Below, one piece after another: positions 1 to 10,830 of a stretch of DNA of 64,000 nucleotides (its first letter is position 1; each line of letters starts with the position of its first letter). Under the pieces are notes generated by a model, which saw nothing but the letters and a program-made list of their open reading frames with translations, was not told the DNA's origin and made no database searches. The translations under genes and the position numbers were made by a program. The stretch spans positions 7,750,001 through 7,814,000 of the forward strand of contig CM114274.1 of NCBI GenBank assembly GCA_050084515.1. Reading direction: 5' to 3'. The stretch is from Blasia pusilla (Eukaryota; Marchantiophyta; Marchantiopsida; Blasiales).

Positions 1-430
1 AATCCCCAAGAAGGTTTTGAAGTGGCTCCACAACCATTCTAGATTCTTGTTGAGGATCTTTAGGGGCAACAAGCACGGATTCACGAGTCTCCTCCATGCC
101 AATAGAGATACACTGTACATTCTTGGGCACAGAGATAACTTCCTGAGGTTTTTGTAGAGTAGAGATAGACATAGTATCTTGTCTCTCTATAAGATTGTCA
201 AGTGAAGAAGATGCTTGAACTTCAATAGATACGATGTTCTCACCGAGAGGATCAAGAATAGGATTGGAAATTTTTGGGATCACCACAACCTCAGGGATCT
301 CAACTGGTTGTGGAGGAGGTGGTGTATTGTTTTGTCCCTTACTTACCAAACCCTTTAGTTCTGTCATCATTCCCATCAAGATTTCCATGCTTGATTTGAG
401 ATTGCCCAAGTCATTTCCACCACTTGTATC
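1..430 (-). CDS. TNPA-like/Transposase_24 protein, 3' exon (partial)
   Basis: An open minus-strand frame runs to the window edge. It starts just after an AG acceptor (the exon begins GATACAAG) and opens with residues DTSGGNDLGNLKSSMEILMG. A helical Met/Leu-rich stretch follows, then a proline-rich PPPPPQPVEIPEVV segment and a Glu/Val-rich tail. A coiled-coil C-terminus after a conserved core is usual for the second CACTA protein, which binds subterminal repeats. The exon would be missed by a Met-start search because it begins at a splice site. The assignment rests on position and composition, since the conserved core is in the next exon upstream. Confidence 0.5.
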
Positions 431-871
431 CTATTTGTCAAGGTGGATAAACCACTCTAAGAAACATACAAGTAAGATATTTTTTGGCTAGAAAAAATGG
501 ATGAAGATACAATATTAGATCACATGACCAACTTCTAAGTTCACTTTACAGCAAGCCCATTCACCATACTATGCTAAAGAAACTTCTCTATTTGTAATTT
601 CACTTTAAATAAGGCCAATTTTGAATACTATGCCAAGACAACTTATGAATTTGTAAGAGAAATTTACAACAAGCCAATTTTGAATATCATACAGCAAGAC
701 AACTTCTAAAATTGTAAGAGAATTTTACAGCAAGCCAATTTTGAATAACATACAGCAAGTCAACTTTTGAAAGTGTAGCAACGTCGTGTAGCATGCCAAT
801 TAAAAATTCTATGCCAAGAAAACTTCTATTTTTTGTGACATAATTATCAAGGAGGTCACAGATTCGCTTAC
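431..871 (-). repeat. 61-bp minisatellite inside a probable intron
   Basis: About five imperfect tandem copies of a roughly 61-bp unit lie between positions 550 and 840. Unit starts marked by an AAGCC-like core fall near 552, 611, 671, 732 and 793. Each unit carries core words resembling CCAATTTTGAAT and CAAGACAACTTCT. The array sits between a GT donor near 871 and an AG acceptor near 431 of the TNPA-like gene, so it is probably intronic. It could serve as internal binding repeats for the element's own protein, but subterminal repeats are normally nearer the ends. Confidence 0.65.
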
Positions 872-967
872 CTTATTAACAATTGCTTGGCTCGGGGATG
901 CTTTTCCTACATCCAAAGACTCCTCAATATCTTGTAGTGATGGACTTCTCCCTCCCATCTCTTTCCG
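872..967 (-). CDS. TNPA-like protein, small internal exon
   Basis: A short open minus-strand segment encodes RKEMGGRSPSLQDIEESL and ends at AATAAG followed by GTAAGC, a good plant donor. It begins after a TGTAG acceptor. In Transposase_24-type proteins a short charged stretch follows the conserved core at this point. The phase with the upstream exon does not fit perfectly using the nearest donor, so either the boundary or the copy is off by a base. Confidence 0.35.
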
Positions 968-1071
968 CTACATTCCATCAAATCAGATTAGGATTGCAAT
1001 TTAAGCTTTAGATGTGTAGAAGATCTAGAAACAGAATGTAAACTTGCTAGAAGAGATATTGAGAACAAAAG

Positions 1072-1611
1072 CTAAAGTTTACCAAAGTGTGCTTTGCTCC
1101 TGCATAACCACGCCTTCCATTGGGATTGGGATTCTCCACCTTTGAGCGATTGGCCTTCATACGCTTGGATTTTTTTTGTCCTTCGGGAGAACCAATATAA
1201 TTTCAAACTTTCCCAACTCTTAAGATTCACATCCGGAGGAGAGGGACATTCGGGAGAACACCTAGCTTCTATCCACATCCTCTTCAATCGAGCCCTCTCT
1301 CTCTTCATTAGTTCTTGGAGAGAGTTTCGCCAAAATTTCTCACTAAGTTCACCCCCGGTGTATTCATAGTGGGCATCAACATCATTACGCACAACTTTCA
1401 AATCTGTATATGTTTGCTTAGCAACATCAACAATGTTGATGTCTAAGTGTCGATGCACTGCAACCTTTACTTCATCGTACCAACTACTTTTTCCATCACA
1501 ACCATATACTATCTCACCCTCTCTTTTTACCTCAACCAAGAGTTTTAGCCCAGCTCGCTCTCGAATCTTGTTGGCCGCCTTCCATGCATTATAATCCTCC
1601 TTTCTCTTCAT
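1072..1611 (-). CDS. TNPA-like/Transposase_24 core domain
   Basis: This 179-codon open frame looks like the conserved core of the plant Transposase_24 (Ptta/En/Spm) family. It is basic and helical and contains WRNSLQEL, then KSWESLKLYWFSRRTKKIQA, then a terminal SQSQWKAWLCRSKAHFG. The W..L..YW pattern followed by a short basic run and a Gly/Ser turn is what identifies it. The protein is expected to be a nuclear DNA-binding accessory factor of CACTA transposition. A donor-like GGTAAAC near 1081 suggests the coding exon ends at about 1083, with the last residues of the open frame being intronic. Confidence 0.6.
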   Translation of the reverse strand: MKRKEDYNAWKAANKIRERAGLKLLVEVKREGEIVYGCDGKSSWYDEVKVAVHRHLDINIVDVAKQTYTDLKVVRNDVDAHYEYTGGELSEKFWRNSLQELMKRERARLKRMWIEARCSPECPSPPDVNLKSWESLKLYWFSRRTKKIQAYEGQSLKGGESQSQWKAWLCRSKAHFGKL

Positions 1612-1899
1612 CCGTTCAATAGATGATTCTTCACCAACAATTTCCCACTTCTACACTCCCTCTCCTTACTACATGGTCCAATCAAACATAATGTGACCCC
1701 ATTAATACAGTGACTTATCTTACCAAATGGACTAGGTTGGTGATCAGTTGGTAGAACCTGTGGGGCAAGTACATGATTTGGGGCAAAGAAATGTCCAATA
1801 AAGAAGCCAGGGGGTTGGCCCCATCCAGAAGGAATAGAACTTGCATGCCATACTTCAATATGCATCAACAATATGCTTGTAAGGGCTCATGGAGCCTGC

Positions 1900-2512
1900 A
1901 AAAATGACCCCTTGCTCAAACTTCTAATTTCATGAGACATTATGGAAGGTGTTTAGGATCCTTTTGAGTACCTGACATGGCCGAAGGCCATTGTGTGGGC
2001 ATCTGGAACCCTGGGTACATCCCAGGAATCGGCCATTGTAGGACTCCGGGACGATGGGAAAGTGGATTCTTGTCGCTTTCTTTTTGCTTCTTGCCTAGAC
2101 TAGGACGCTATGGCCAAAAAATTTCATCTAAGAGAGTCATTTTAGTATTTGCAAGAAAGAAGCTATGAACTAACAAAGTTCTATGCAAGTATTTCAATGT
2201 TTGCAATTAAGAGACTTGTTACTTACACATTCTTCACCCGCCTTGCCACGATTCTTCTTCCGCCTTAATGGAGACTTCCCCTTGGCTACTCGAATCTCTT
2301 CTAAACCTTAAGGGGAAGATGGTTGAGGTGTTGCATCATAGTCTTTATCGGACTCACTGTAACTATTGAACCCTTTCTCTTCATCATTTGATAAGTCCTT
2401 CGACATAATTGTTTTCTGTGCTGCAACACTCCGATTATTATATACCTTTGGAGTTGATAAACAAGCACCCTCACTGGTACTTGGTCTCTTTTGAAGAACA
2501 CGCTGGTTAAGA
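1900..2512 (-). CDS. TNPA-like protein, disordered N-terminal exons (approximate, interrupted)
   Basis: Minus-strand reading from 2512 downward gives a charged, disordered stretch with NDEEKGFNSYSESDKDYD and then a basic run RRKKNRGKAG ending at GTAAG near 2225. Further down, near 2100-1970, a Pro/Met-rich stretch (PIPGMYPGFQMPTQWP) precedes the core exon. An acidic, basic and proline-rich N-terminus is common in the second CACTA protein. A TAA interrupts the first stretch near 2309. Boundaries are uncertain, and this is inference from composition and order. Confidence 0.35.
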
Positions 2513-3505
2513 GATGGAAGAACTCTCCTTCAAACCAAATTTACCACCAATCTATCTAATGTTAGTAAGATTATAGTCACAAAGGATGAAAACCTAAACC
2601 AGTATAAAGTAAGTCCAGCAAAGTGCAAGTTCAAAGAGTACTTCTTACCAAAACTCCTCCCCAAGTGTCTTTGTCACCTCTGTCACAAAAGCCACACGCT
2701 CCTCACGTAGTCGATGGTATTTATTGCAGGAACTCTCCTCTACAATGCGGGTCTTGTCATCACTCTCAGAGTCTCTGCCCACCTCCAATGGCATGATCAT
2801 TCAAACGCTATTGAAATTGGACCCGATGTCAAACTACAAATAAGGTTCTTTTGTAAGTACTTCTCTAGGAATTTTTTCTAAACAAGATAAATGTCATCAA
2901 GTTGGGTAAAGTACTTGAAACAGATAGATCCAAAATCCAAAAAAATACATTTAGAAAACTTAATTTTCACAATTCCAAGGCATACTATTATCATTGAAAA
3001 TCCTCCTCACTTAAAACCTTATAAGGTAAAGTTTTTTCCCTACTTGTATAGAATAACACCAACATTCATGAATTGACTATTCATCTTGACTATCTGAGCT
3101 ACTATTTTGCTCCTTCTCATCCTCAGATATAGGAGCCTCATACAGTCCTTCATCTCCATCCTCTATACTGATGGTTAGTAGTCCATATTTGCTAGTGCTA
3201 TTTCTGCATCTGATAGTTGTATTGCCCCAACCAGGGTTACGTCAGGAACTTCACTCTCTAGTTGTGTGTGAGCATCAAACCCTCTAGGTTGCAAGCTATC
3301 ATTTCTTGATAAGTCTACATTCTCCCCCACTACCCTTCTTGATCATGCTTGTTTTTGCATAACAACTTTCCATCCTGGCCTATCTTCTACATCTCCATAA
3401 AATACTTGCTCTACTTGGCTAGGAAAAAAAATGATCAGAATTTAAGGGTAGGAATTTTCTAAAGTTGGCTAGTAGGAAACCATTCTCATCATAAAGCATG
3501 CTGGG

Positions 3506-3907
3506 TTATCGGGAGCCCCATGTAGATTGAACCCATTTTCCCCTCATCAAGATAATGGGCTGCTCTAACCGGCCATAATCCATAACTAACATATCAGACA
3601 AGAGGCCAACATAAGGCATGTGATGGTTTGCGATGGCTTCCTCCGACGGAAGAGATTCAAAGATTGATGCAATCCCCGAATCAAAGGTTGTGTAATCACT
3701 TCCATCATCTACCCTAAAATAATTTCCATAAGCTTTCATCTTTTTGTATGACAAGTAAAATCGAGAAGGTGGGACCGAAAATTTTACAACCATATCATCA
3801 ATGGCATGGCTGGAAGCTATCCATTCATAGTCTTTGGACGGATCCACTGAAAGAATGTGGAATCCCCATTGTCCTCCTCTCTGAACTTTCTGCACAATAA
3901 CCAGCAA
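3506..3907 (-). CDS. tnp2-type transposase, C-terminal DUF4216-like exon
   Basis: The 133-codon frame resembles the DUF4216 segment found downstream of tnp2/DUF4218 in CACTA transposases. It reads GSDYTTFDSGIAS, then MLVMDYGRLEQPIILMRGKWV. In the family this segment carries a short Tyr/Gly-Asp turn followed by 'F.C.W', seen here as 'ILMRGKWV'. The exon lies about 50 bases downstream of the DUF4218 exon on the same strand. The function of DUF4216 is unknown. Confidence 0.6.
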   Translation of the reverse strand: MLVIVQKVQRGGQWGFHILSVDPSKDYEWIASSHAIDDMVVKFSVPPSRFYLSYKKMKAYGNYFRVDDGSDYTTFDSGIASIFESLPSEEAIANHHMPYVGLLSDMLVMDYGRLEQPIILMRGKWVQSTWGSR

Positions 3908-3954
3908 TTACAAACTTTTAAAATCCAAAACCCTCCATCAACTACAAAAGGTAG

Positions 3955-4947
3955 TTATTTCTTGCCTCGACAAATAATCTGATTCGATAGAAATAGAAAG
4001 GCTAGAAGGAAACTAGATGGAAAGAGTTTACATAACACTAGTACGTACTCCAACCATATTGTGAAACATTCACTATTGTGGAGCACATATGCATGTGCCA
4101 CTTCAAGAATTTCAGAGCTCATTTGACGCTTGGTCCCGACACCTTCTAACACCTTGCCAATAACTCCTTCATCCTCGCTCGCATCCCAAACTCTTGTTGG
4201 TATGACATCATAGTTTTGCATGTACTCGGTGCTGAAACCAAGAGCTTCATCAAGTAGATATCCTTTGGCCATACAACCTTCTGGTCTGGCACGTGATCTG
4301 ACATAATTCTTCAATACACCCAAATATCTCTCCACAGGGTACATCCATCGACATGGAACAGGGCCACAAATATCAAGCTCTTCAACCAAATGGACAAGGA
4401 GGTGAGTCATCACATCAAAGAAGGAAGGGGGAAAGTGTATCTCCATGAGGCAAAGCGTGGTCGAAACGTCTTCTTTTAAGGATTCAAAATCCTCGGGGTT
4501 GTATGTCTTAACACAAAGGCGTCGGAAAATTCTGGACATCCGCATGATAGTCATCCTTACTGGGCTTTTCAGGAGTCCCCGCAAAAAGAATGGTAAGAGT
4601 TGTTGCATAAAAATATGATGGTCATGGGACTTAAGTGCACCCACATTCTTCCGTAGCAGATGTTTTTGTAAAGCGCCAACATAACCGCTAGGAACTTTTA
4701 GACTTTGTACCCTAGCGTCAAATATCTTAACCTCCTCAGGGGGAAGCACGTAATCTGCCTTTGGTTTTAACTTGACGGATGCTCTACTAGGATGCGCTTG
4801 AAGCCACAAGTGACGTCTAATTCCCCTAACCTCCATGTCTTGCCTAACTTGAACCAAGTCCTTGTTTTGCATACCAAACAAGATTTTCAACATATTGTCC
4901 GCAACATCTTTTTCACAATGCATAATGTCAAGGGTATGACGGATCAA
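3955..4947 (-). CDS. tnp2-type transposase, DUF4218 exon
   Basis: This 330-codon frame starts with IRHTLDIMHCEKDVADNML, matching the conserved 'HNLDVMHIEKNV' block of CACTA transposases. It then contains KSHDHHIFMQQLLPFFLRG and the DUF4218 signature MTHLLVHLVEELDICGPV, followed by CRWMYPVERYLGVLKNYVR. These blocks are very characteristic. The domain follows the transposase catalytic region in the same polypeptide. The next exon upstream ends near 5.2 kb, so an intron or a lost segment lies between. Without the stop noted in the upstream part, this would belong to a protein of well over 1,000 residues. Confidence 0.85.
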   Translation of the reverse strand: MIRHTLDIMHCEKDVADNMLKILFGMQNKDLVQVRQDMEVRGIRRHLWLQAHPSRASVKLKPKADYVLPPEEVKIFDARVQSLKVPSGYVGALQKHLLRKNVGALKSHDHHIFMQQLLPFFLRGLLKSPVRMTIMRMSRIFRRLCVKTYNPEDFESLKEDVSTTLCLMEIHFPPSFFDVMTHLLVHLVEELDICGPVPCRWMYPVERYLGVLKNYVRSRARPEGCMAKGYLLDEALGFSTEYMQNYDVIPTRVWDASEDEGVIGKVLEGVGTKRQMSSEILEVAHAYVLHNSECFTIWLEYVLVLCKLFPSSFLLAFLFLSNQIICRGKK

Positions 4948-5201
4948 TAAATCCTAAAAAAATATCAAGAAGGAATAATGTGAATTTCGGGTTCATCCAT
5001 GCACTCAAAAAAGAAACTAGTAGGTGATCGAACCAACACAATTACCATAAGAAATGGAAAGTGTGGACAAGTATGGAAAAATGCAATCATCTTCAATAGG
5101 TTTTACTCACCTTCCAATAAGGCAGTTCGAATAGAATGCTCTTTCGTTGGACCCCATACACTTTGTAGGGATCAACCAGAACCTGCTCATCCCTCTTGTG
5201 C

Positions 5202-6512
5202 CTAGGTCTTCTTCATTTCAGCCCATCTGAATATATCATGACTGGTCACGCGCTTGGGCGTTTGACGATTTTCAATCTGTCGATTGAAAAGATGCGCAAA
5301 TTGGATCTTCCTGCAAGGATGATTCCTATCTTTATATCGTCGGTGGCCTTGAAATTTTGGCTTATGCAAAGGTTTAGAATAATATGAATCTACTTGTGGT
5401 CCACACACCACGCATGCTAGTTTTCCCTTGGTACATTGGCGAGAGACCACGCCTAGCCCAAGATAGTCACTAATAGTCTATATAATCATGGCTCTAAGAA
5501 GGAACTTATCTTGGCCTTCAGGAAGAGAACTATCATATGCAACAACTCCTTTCCAAAGTAGTTGAAACTCGTTTACAAGTGGAGCTAAATACACATCTAA
5601 GTTATGAGAAGACATTGACTCCTTACCAGGAATGATCAAAACCAATTGGAGAAAGAATTTCTTTGTATACAACCATGGTGGAAGATTGTAGTTCACCAAA
5701 ATAATAGGCCAAGTTGACCAAACTGAACTCTTGTCCCTAAAAGGATTTACTCCATCTAAAGCGAGCCCTAATGGACAGTTACGAGGCTCGTTCATGAACT
5801 CTGACCAACGCTCATCTATATCTTTCCACTGTCGACAATCTCCAGCATGGCGCACTTTACCATCGCTGCTTTTGTTTTCTAATGTCCATTTCATTAGTTC
5901 AGCTATGGTCTTACATCTATACATACATTTTAACCGTAGGATAATTGGAAAGTGTCTGAGAACCTTTACAACAATCTTTGTTTTCCCTTGCACCTTATAT
6001 CGAGGGGAGTTGCGCTTTGAGCAATTCAACAAGTCCTTATGCTCTCCATTGAAGAGCATACAACCATTGGGAAAATAATGAATTTGAATATAATTCAAAC
6101 CCAACTTATTGATCAACGTTTTGGCATCATAGTGGTTTCTTGGAACCACATTCTCATTAGGCATGACTTGCACTGCCAGGAATTTTAGGATCTCATCCAC
6201 AACAATATTTGAGACATTGTGAGTACCACATATGTTTAAGAACAACATGGTGAATGCAAGTTTGCTAGTTTTAGAACCCAGAAATAAGGGTTGACAAGCA
6301 TCCCTTAACACCTTAGACTGTGTAGCCCATTCCTCCTCACCACCTCCCCTTTCAGATTTGTCTAACCCCATCTCAAATGACACTTGATCCTCATCTTCGA
6401 TTCTAGCATCTAGTTGTATCTCTATTGGCAGATCTTGGACTTGTCCCATGTCAAAGGTATAGAAAGCCTCGTTGATCATCCGATGGATATCTAACGTTTT
6501 GTCAATTTCCAA
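5202..6512 (-). pseudogene. tnp2 transposase catalytic region, interrupted by one TAG
   Basis: Two consecutive frames join through a single stop. The 344-codon part contains NCPLGLALDGVNPFRDKSSV, PIILVNYNLPPWLYTKKFF and LDVYLAPLVNEFQLLWKGVV, the classic Transposase_21 blocks with the acidic catalytic Asp positions. It ends at TAG (5478-5480), where the family has Trp in 'WTISDY'; a TGG-to-TAG change explains it. Reading on in the same frame gives QCTKGKLACVVC and then a His/Cys-rich HKPKFQGHRRY, the Zn-binding part of tnp2. The stop would remove the Zn-binding and DUF4218 regions, so the copy is inactive unless read through. Confidence 0.85.
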
Positions 6513-6562
6513 CGGTGGATCACTACATGACTCATTTAAATCAGTTATAACATCACTATAAT

Positions 6563-6901
6563 CTAGAGTAACGTGATTATCACCATGGTGGCCTTCATAT
6601 CATAGTGATCCACGGTGGACAATTTCCAACGGTGGATCTCGTCTGATGAATCATAATCATCAAGATTTACCCAGATTCGTTCTGGAGGATATCTCTTATT
6701 TTTAATGAGGTGCTTTTCTACAATGTGTACTAATCTCAATTTTATCCCTTTGCATTCACTACACGGGCATCTTAGTTTCTTCAACCCAAGAACTCTTGCT
6801 GCTTCCTTCTCTCTACGACACATCTTTTCGTCATGGGAAGCGATCCTCCCAACATCACTTAGACCTCGCCTAGCTCTTTTAAATTGCCCCGTTATGTGCA
6901 T
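6563..6901 (-). CDS. tnp2 transposase, N-terminal Transpos_assoc segment
   Basis: The 112-codon frame carries the conserved zinc-type motif LRCPCSECKG, a spacing His (HIVEKHLIKN) and PERIWVNLD, matching the 'transposase-associated' N-terminal domain of plant CACTA transposases, which probably binds DNA. A frame change of about 50 bases separates it from the catalytic frame below. No reliable splice pair was identified, so the break may be an intron or damage. The Met at the start is preceded by no clear upstream coding sequence. Confidence 0.7.
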   Translation of the reverse strand: MHITGQFKRARRGLSDVGRIASHDEKMCRREKEAARVLGLKKLRCPCSECKGIKLRLVHIVEKHLIKNKRYPPERIWVNLDDYDSSDEIHRWKLSTVDHYDMKATMVIITLL

Positions 6902-6947
6902 TCTAATAGACCAAAAAATATGTGTGAAAATGGGCTACATAACATAG

Positions 6948-7800
6948 AATTCTCCTTCATTCACTTATATTAATTATGTGTTCTAACAGGTGATAGGAGT
7001 TCACGTCACATCCATGTTCTATCAATAGTCTAAGAAGATATCAACCAAAATAACTTATTCAGATTTCTTCTCTTTAGGTACTTACTAGTCAAATCACTGA
7101 TTACAGCAAAGTACTGATTCTCCTCGCCTCCCCTATTCAAAGATTTTTGCTATCACCTGCATCATGGATCCAAAAACCATCTTATAAGTAGAATGTGGAA
7201 TATTATTTATAATATAGGTTGATCAAGTTGAGAGGCTGGCTTGAAGAGAAGGGCCCTATGCTCCTACCTCATACGTCATGGAACTCTTCACCACACCATC
7301 TACTTTACATGATCCAGGTCTGATATTTATCTGGGCAAACAATCTAGGCTATTGAATGTGTTGAACAATTCTGTTACCAACTTAGCAATATCAGCATATG
7401 CTCTTGCTCTGTGTGTTATGAATTTTGTGCAGGAGACCAAGTAGTGACTAGAGGTTCACGATGATGGTGATGATGAAAGGTTTCATCTCCATCATCATAC
7501 AAGGCCCAAGACTTCAATTGTGTTCCTGTCTTGCTGTTCTTATAGTTTAAATGGATTGTCCCATTCCTAAACTTGAACTTAAGCCGGGGTCTCAAGCAAG
7601 GGGTTCCCCAAAAATATTTCTTCAGTTCTGGTTGTTCAAGATATACCGTCAAGGGGTCACGTATTCCTCCGTGTTGTTTTACTATGATCATTTGCCCACT
7701 TCTTTGGTTATGGTATCCACAAATGCTTTCTCATCTTGCTCCCATAGTTTAGGCTATGCATGGAGCTTGGTTGCGTGCACAATGTCTTAAACCTGTTTTG
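6948..7800. other. No gene recognised; flank of the CACTA element
   Basis: AT-rich sequence without a convincing gene. Short open frames at 7416-7691 (minus) and 7551-7790 (plus) overlap each other and show no recognisable domain. A GTAGTG at about 7440 could be mistaken for a CACTA terminus, but no matching inverted end is available in the window. Confidence 0.5.
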
Positions 7801-7814
7801 GCCAAGGTTTTGCC

Positions 7815-7938
7815 ATATTCTAGTGTGGGATGAAGGGTTTTCTACACCAGCAGTACCTGAACTGCTCTATTACGGAATATTCCAGTGTGGGATGAAGGGT
7901 GTCTAAAGCAACACTACCTAAACTGCTCTATTATGCTA
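7815..7938. repeat. Two-copy tandem repeat, 62-bp unit
   Basis: Two imperfect copies of a 62-base unit start at 7815 and 7877. Each begins ATATTC(T/C)AGTGTGGG, continues with GATGAAGGG and ends CTGCTCTATTA. No protein-coding sense was found for it. Confidence 0.75.
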
Positions 7939-8250
7939 TTTTCGTAGTCAAGCTTCCGATTCACCATCACGGTATATGTTGGGTAGGCTCAAGCCACAGA
8001 ATTGCTCATCAGACAGGTGGGAGGCCCCCAACTAGACATTGTATCAGAAAATTTTGGGAAAAGTGGGAGATCCTTAAAAAAAAGCAAGTGTTGTTGCTAA
8101 GGAAAAACCCACAATACATCTGCCCACTTGTTCTCATGAAAGGAAGTCTTCATAAACATCTAGACCAAAACATAGTTATGATGTTGTTGGCTCAAACAAT
8201 CTTTATTCGTTTTGTATCCAATCTGGTCCAATCACTACAACATATGTCCT

Positions 8251-8360
8251 CTCTAGGCCAGACACTCATGAATGGCAAACTGCTACACAAGCTGAAATTG
8301 CGTCTTTCCACAAAAATAGAAGCCGGACTCTAGTAACAAATCCTAAAAAGTGCAAGTCAT
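8251..8360 (+). pseudogene. Ty1/copia reverse transcriptase relic (N-terminal edge)
   Basis: A plus-strand frame reads SRPDTHEWQTATQAEIASFH, then KNRSRTLVTNPKKCK. This matches the start of copia RT, where 'EW..AM..E...L.KN.TW.LV..P' precedes the polymerase domain. No polymerase core follows, so it is a fragment. The pattern is specific to copia Pol, though the fragment is short. Confidence 0.6.
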
Positions 8361-10800
8361 CCACATATGCTGCCAATGTACATCTATTCGAAAGGAGGTG
8401 GAGTACATTGAGCCTCAAGGACTCTGGGACCTATTGCTATTGGTAGTGTTAGAACTGCCCATAGCCCATATGGCAAGCTTGCTTATGGTTTTGCAACATC
8501 AAAGGCCAATGGTAGGGGATGTAGTGTCTGTTGGATTCAATCTCTTCTTATTTCGATGACATGTGAAGGGAATGCTGTAAGATTCAGGATCTTCCAATCA
8601 AGTTTTTCCTTCTTCACTCATTAAGCTGCCAAAAGTGGAACTATTTCTGTCTAAATGATTCAATGGCATGATTTCCACCTGCCCTAATTGATGAGAAAGG
8701 TATTTCGGGACTAATTGATTAACATCCTACAAAGACCTTAGCCAATGTTTGGTTGTTTGCATCTCAAACATGCTTATGAATTGGGCAGACAGTTACTACA
8801 CAGTGTAATACATAAGCTGAATATAAAGGCTACAAAATATATAAGGTGGATTTGACATTTACTTGCAGACATTCTTTGTATCACAACACATTCAACAACT
8901 ACACATTCACGTTAGAATGTAGATCCTCAGTTCAGGCTGCTAGTGTTACATACTAGTAGATTGCGTTCTATCATTGTTGGGGACCAGGGCCGTTCACTCC
9001 ATGTAATCAACAAGAGTCTACATAGTAGTAGACTACATCCGTTCCTTGTAGGGGAGCAACGGCGAGCAGCTAGCAGACTAATACACACATGGCCCGTTCA
9101 TACTTGGCAAGGGAGTACCTGGAATCAAATGCAGCATCAACTCGGCGAACATCCGAGCTTCAATTTGGATACAGCACTTGGCTATCATTGCACAATGTCT
9201 TGAAACACTGCAAATCTTGCGGCCTGCATTGTAGGATGTATGTCAAGAATTGGGTTCACATTACACAAATTGGGGAAAAAAAAAACAAACACACACTCTT
9301 CGTCACTTGTGTTCTTGCATACGCATGAGTCGAAGTAGCTAGGGCGCGTTAGCAGGGAGTTAAGATTGAGAAAAAAAGAAGAAGTAGAGGTCAGACAAAC
9401 CTCATAATGTGAAGGTGTGAACTCGGGAGACAACATGTCGGGGGACACCAAGCCAGAGAGTGTGCAAGACTGTAAGTGCAGCAAACCAAATTCTACATCC
9501 ACAAGCCAACAAGACATCTATGAGAGCTATGGTCCCAAGTGTTAACGCCCAAGAAGTGTGGTAGATTTCAATCTAGGACTTGTTACAACTTAGTGCCTTG
9601 AACCGAAAAATGCTTGTCAAGCCCAACGAGAGCTCATAGTGGAAGAAAATCCATGATATTTGTAAGAGACAAAAGACATGGGCCGCATTGGTTCAATAGA
9701 AACTCTATCGCACCTGATCCTTTTGAGAGCCTGAGAGGTGCGGGGATGTTGCAAGGCTCGATTCTTCCTGTGTTAACTTTTGGACTCCAAATATGACTCT
9801 TGAGCTTCTCCAGAGCACGCTCATCCTTACTTGGATTTCTGGGGTAGGGAAGCGAGGGGCATTTTGAACTAGGGTAGTATTTGTAAGTAGCGTCCTTGAG
9901 TTGTGCACCTCGGAGTAGATTCAGAGAGAGAGAGAGAGAGAAGGAAGGAAGGAGGTAAGTAAGGGCTTGCAGTGCATGGCCCGCAGTCCAAACCAAATAA
10001 CGATCCAACTCACGCAATATAGTTTCTCTCTCCATGACGGGGAGGAGTTGGAAAGACGCATGAGGTGTCCTTCCACCTCCCAGCTTGGGAGAGAAAGTGA
10101 TCAAATGTGTAGAAAAGAAAAATGGGTAAAATAGAGAAAGGACACCTTCAAGACTCAGGACCCGAGGGATCATTTCCAATCTTTGAGGGCTCGACCAGTG
10201 GATGGATGCACATCCTTTCTTTACAAAAAGAGAAATGTGCTACACCTCTCCTTCCCCAAATACGCACTTCGTGCGTATGGCAGGCATTGGCAACTAAAGG
10301 CCCTTCATCCCACCCATTCGAAAGCTTTGATGCGACCTTTCTAGCCGGAGTCACAGATGCGGTAGATATTTCTTCATGGTCCTCTTCCTAGCCCGAGTCA
10401 CAGATACTTTGTTTGCCCTTTCTTCGTGCTGATCCCTACTTGTCAACGGATGAATCCACACTCTTCAGAAAACAGATACAGATTAATTGAGGATCGATGC
10501 TATGATCTCGAGTTCTTAAACTTCCAACTTATAGCTTTCTCAAACTTTTAACCTAAAGCATATGCGCGGCCACGGAACGCGAGCTCCAAGAGTGTGGGAA
10601 AGTTCTTGGAGTGCGAGAAAGTACTTAGCGTCTCAAAACTCAAAAGAGGGTCTAAACAAACTAATGTGGCTATATTTTATTAGGATCTTATTTGCCAACT
10701 TGGCAATAATTTTAATATACCAACTATTTTTAAAATTGGATGGAAGTTTTTTTAATCCTACCAGTTCTAATCTAGTCTTATTTTTACATGTCATGTTATG
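8361..10800. other. Non-coding or unrecognised stretch
   Basis: No recognisable gene. Present are an imperfect direct repeat near 8950-9065 (TAGTAGAnTnC followed by GGGG-rich words), an (AG)n/(GGAA)n simple tract near 9925-9955, and a 181-codon minus-strand frame at 9634-10179 with no family resemblance and low-complexity Leu/Ser runs over the AG tract. Confidence 0.5.
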
Positions 10801-10830
10801 AATTAAATTTTAATTAATTCATAAGAAATG

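Larger units (their letters stand above)
1..6947 (-). mobile_element. CACTA (En/Spm) DNA transposon, left end beyond the window
   Basis: Two transposon gene regions lie head to tail on the minus strand. A tnp2-type transposase occupies about 6.9-3.5 kb and a TNPA-like/Transposase_24 gene about 2.5 kb to beyond position 1. This is the usual two-gene content of plant CACTA elements, which move by cut and paste through a transposase acting on subterminal repeats. I could not locate a CACTA terminal inverted repeat at the right-hand end (searched around 6.9-7.5 kb), and the other end is outside the window. The transposase gene carries an in-frame TAG, so this copy is probably not autonomous. Confidence 0.85.

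Noticed and set aside
7440-7446. GTAGTG as right terminus of the CACTA element
   Set aside because: No inverted partner is visible and the other end is outside the window.
7976-7995. 20-base identity with 35511-35530
   Set aside because: The match is exact, but the flanks differ and nothing nearby supports a shared element.
9634-10179. 181-codon minus-strand frame
   Set aside because: No domain, and part of it is translated (AG)n simple repeat giving a Ser/Leu run. Kept only as a note in the spacer entry.
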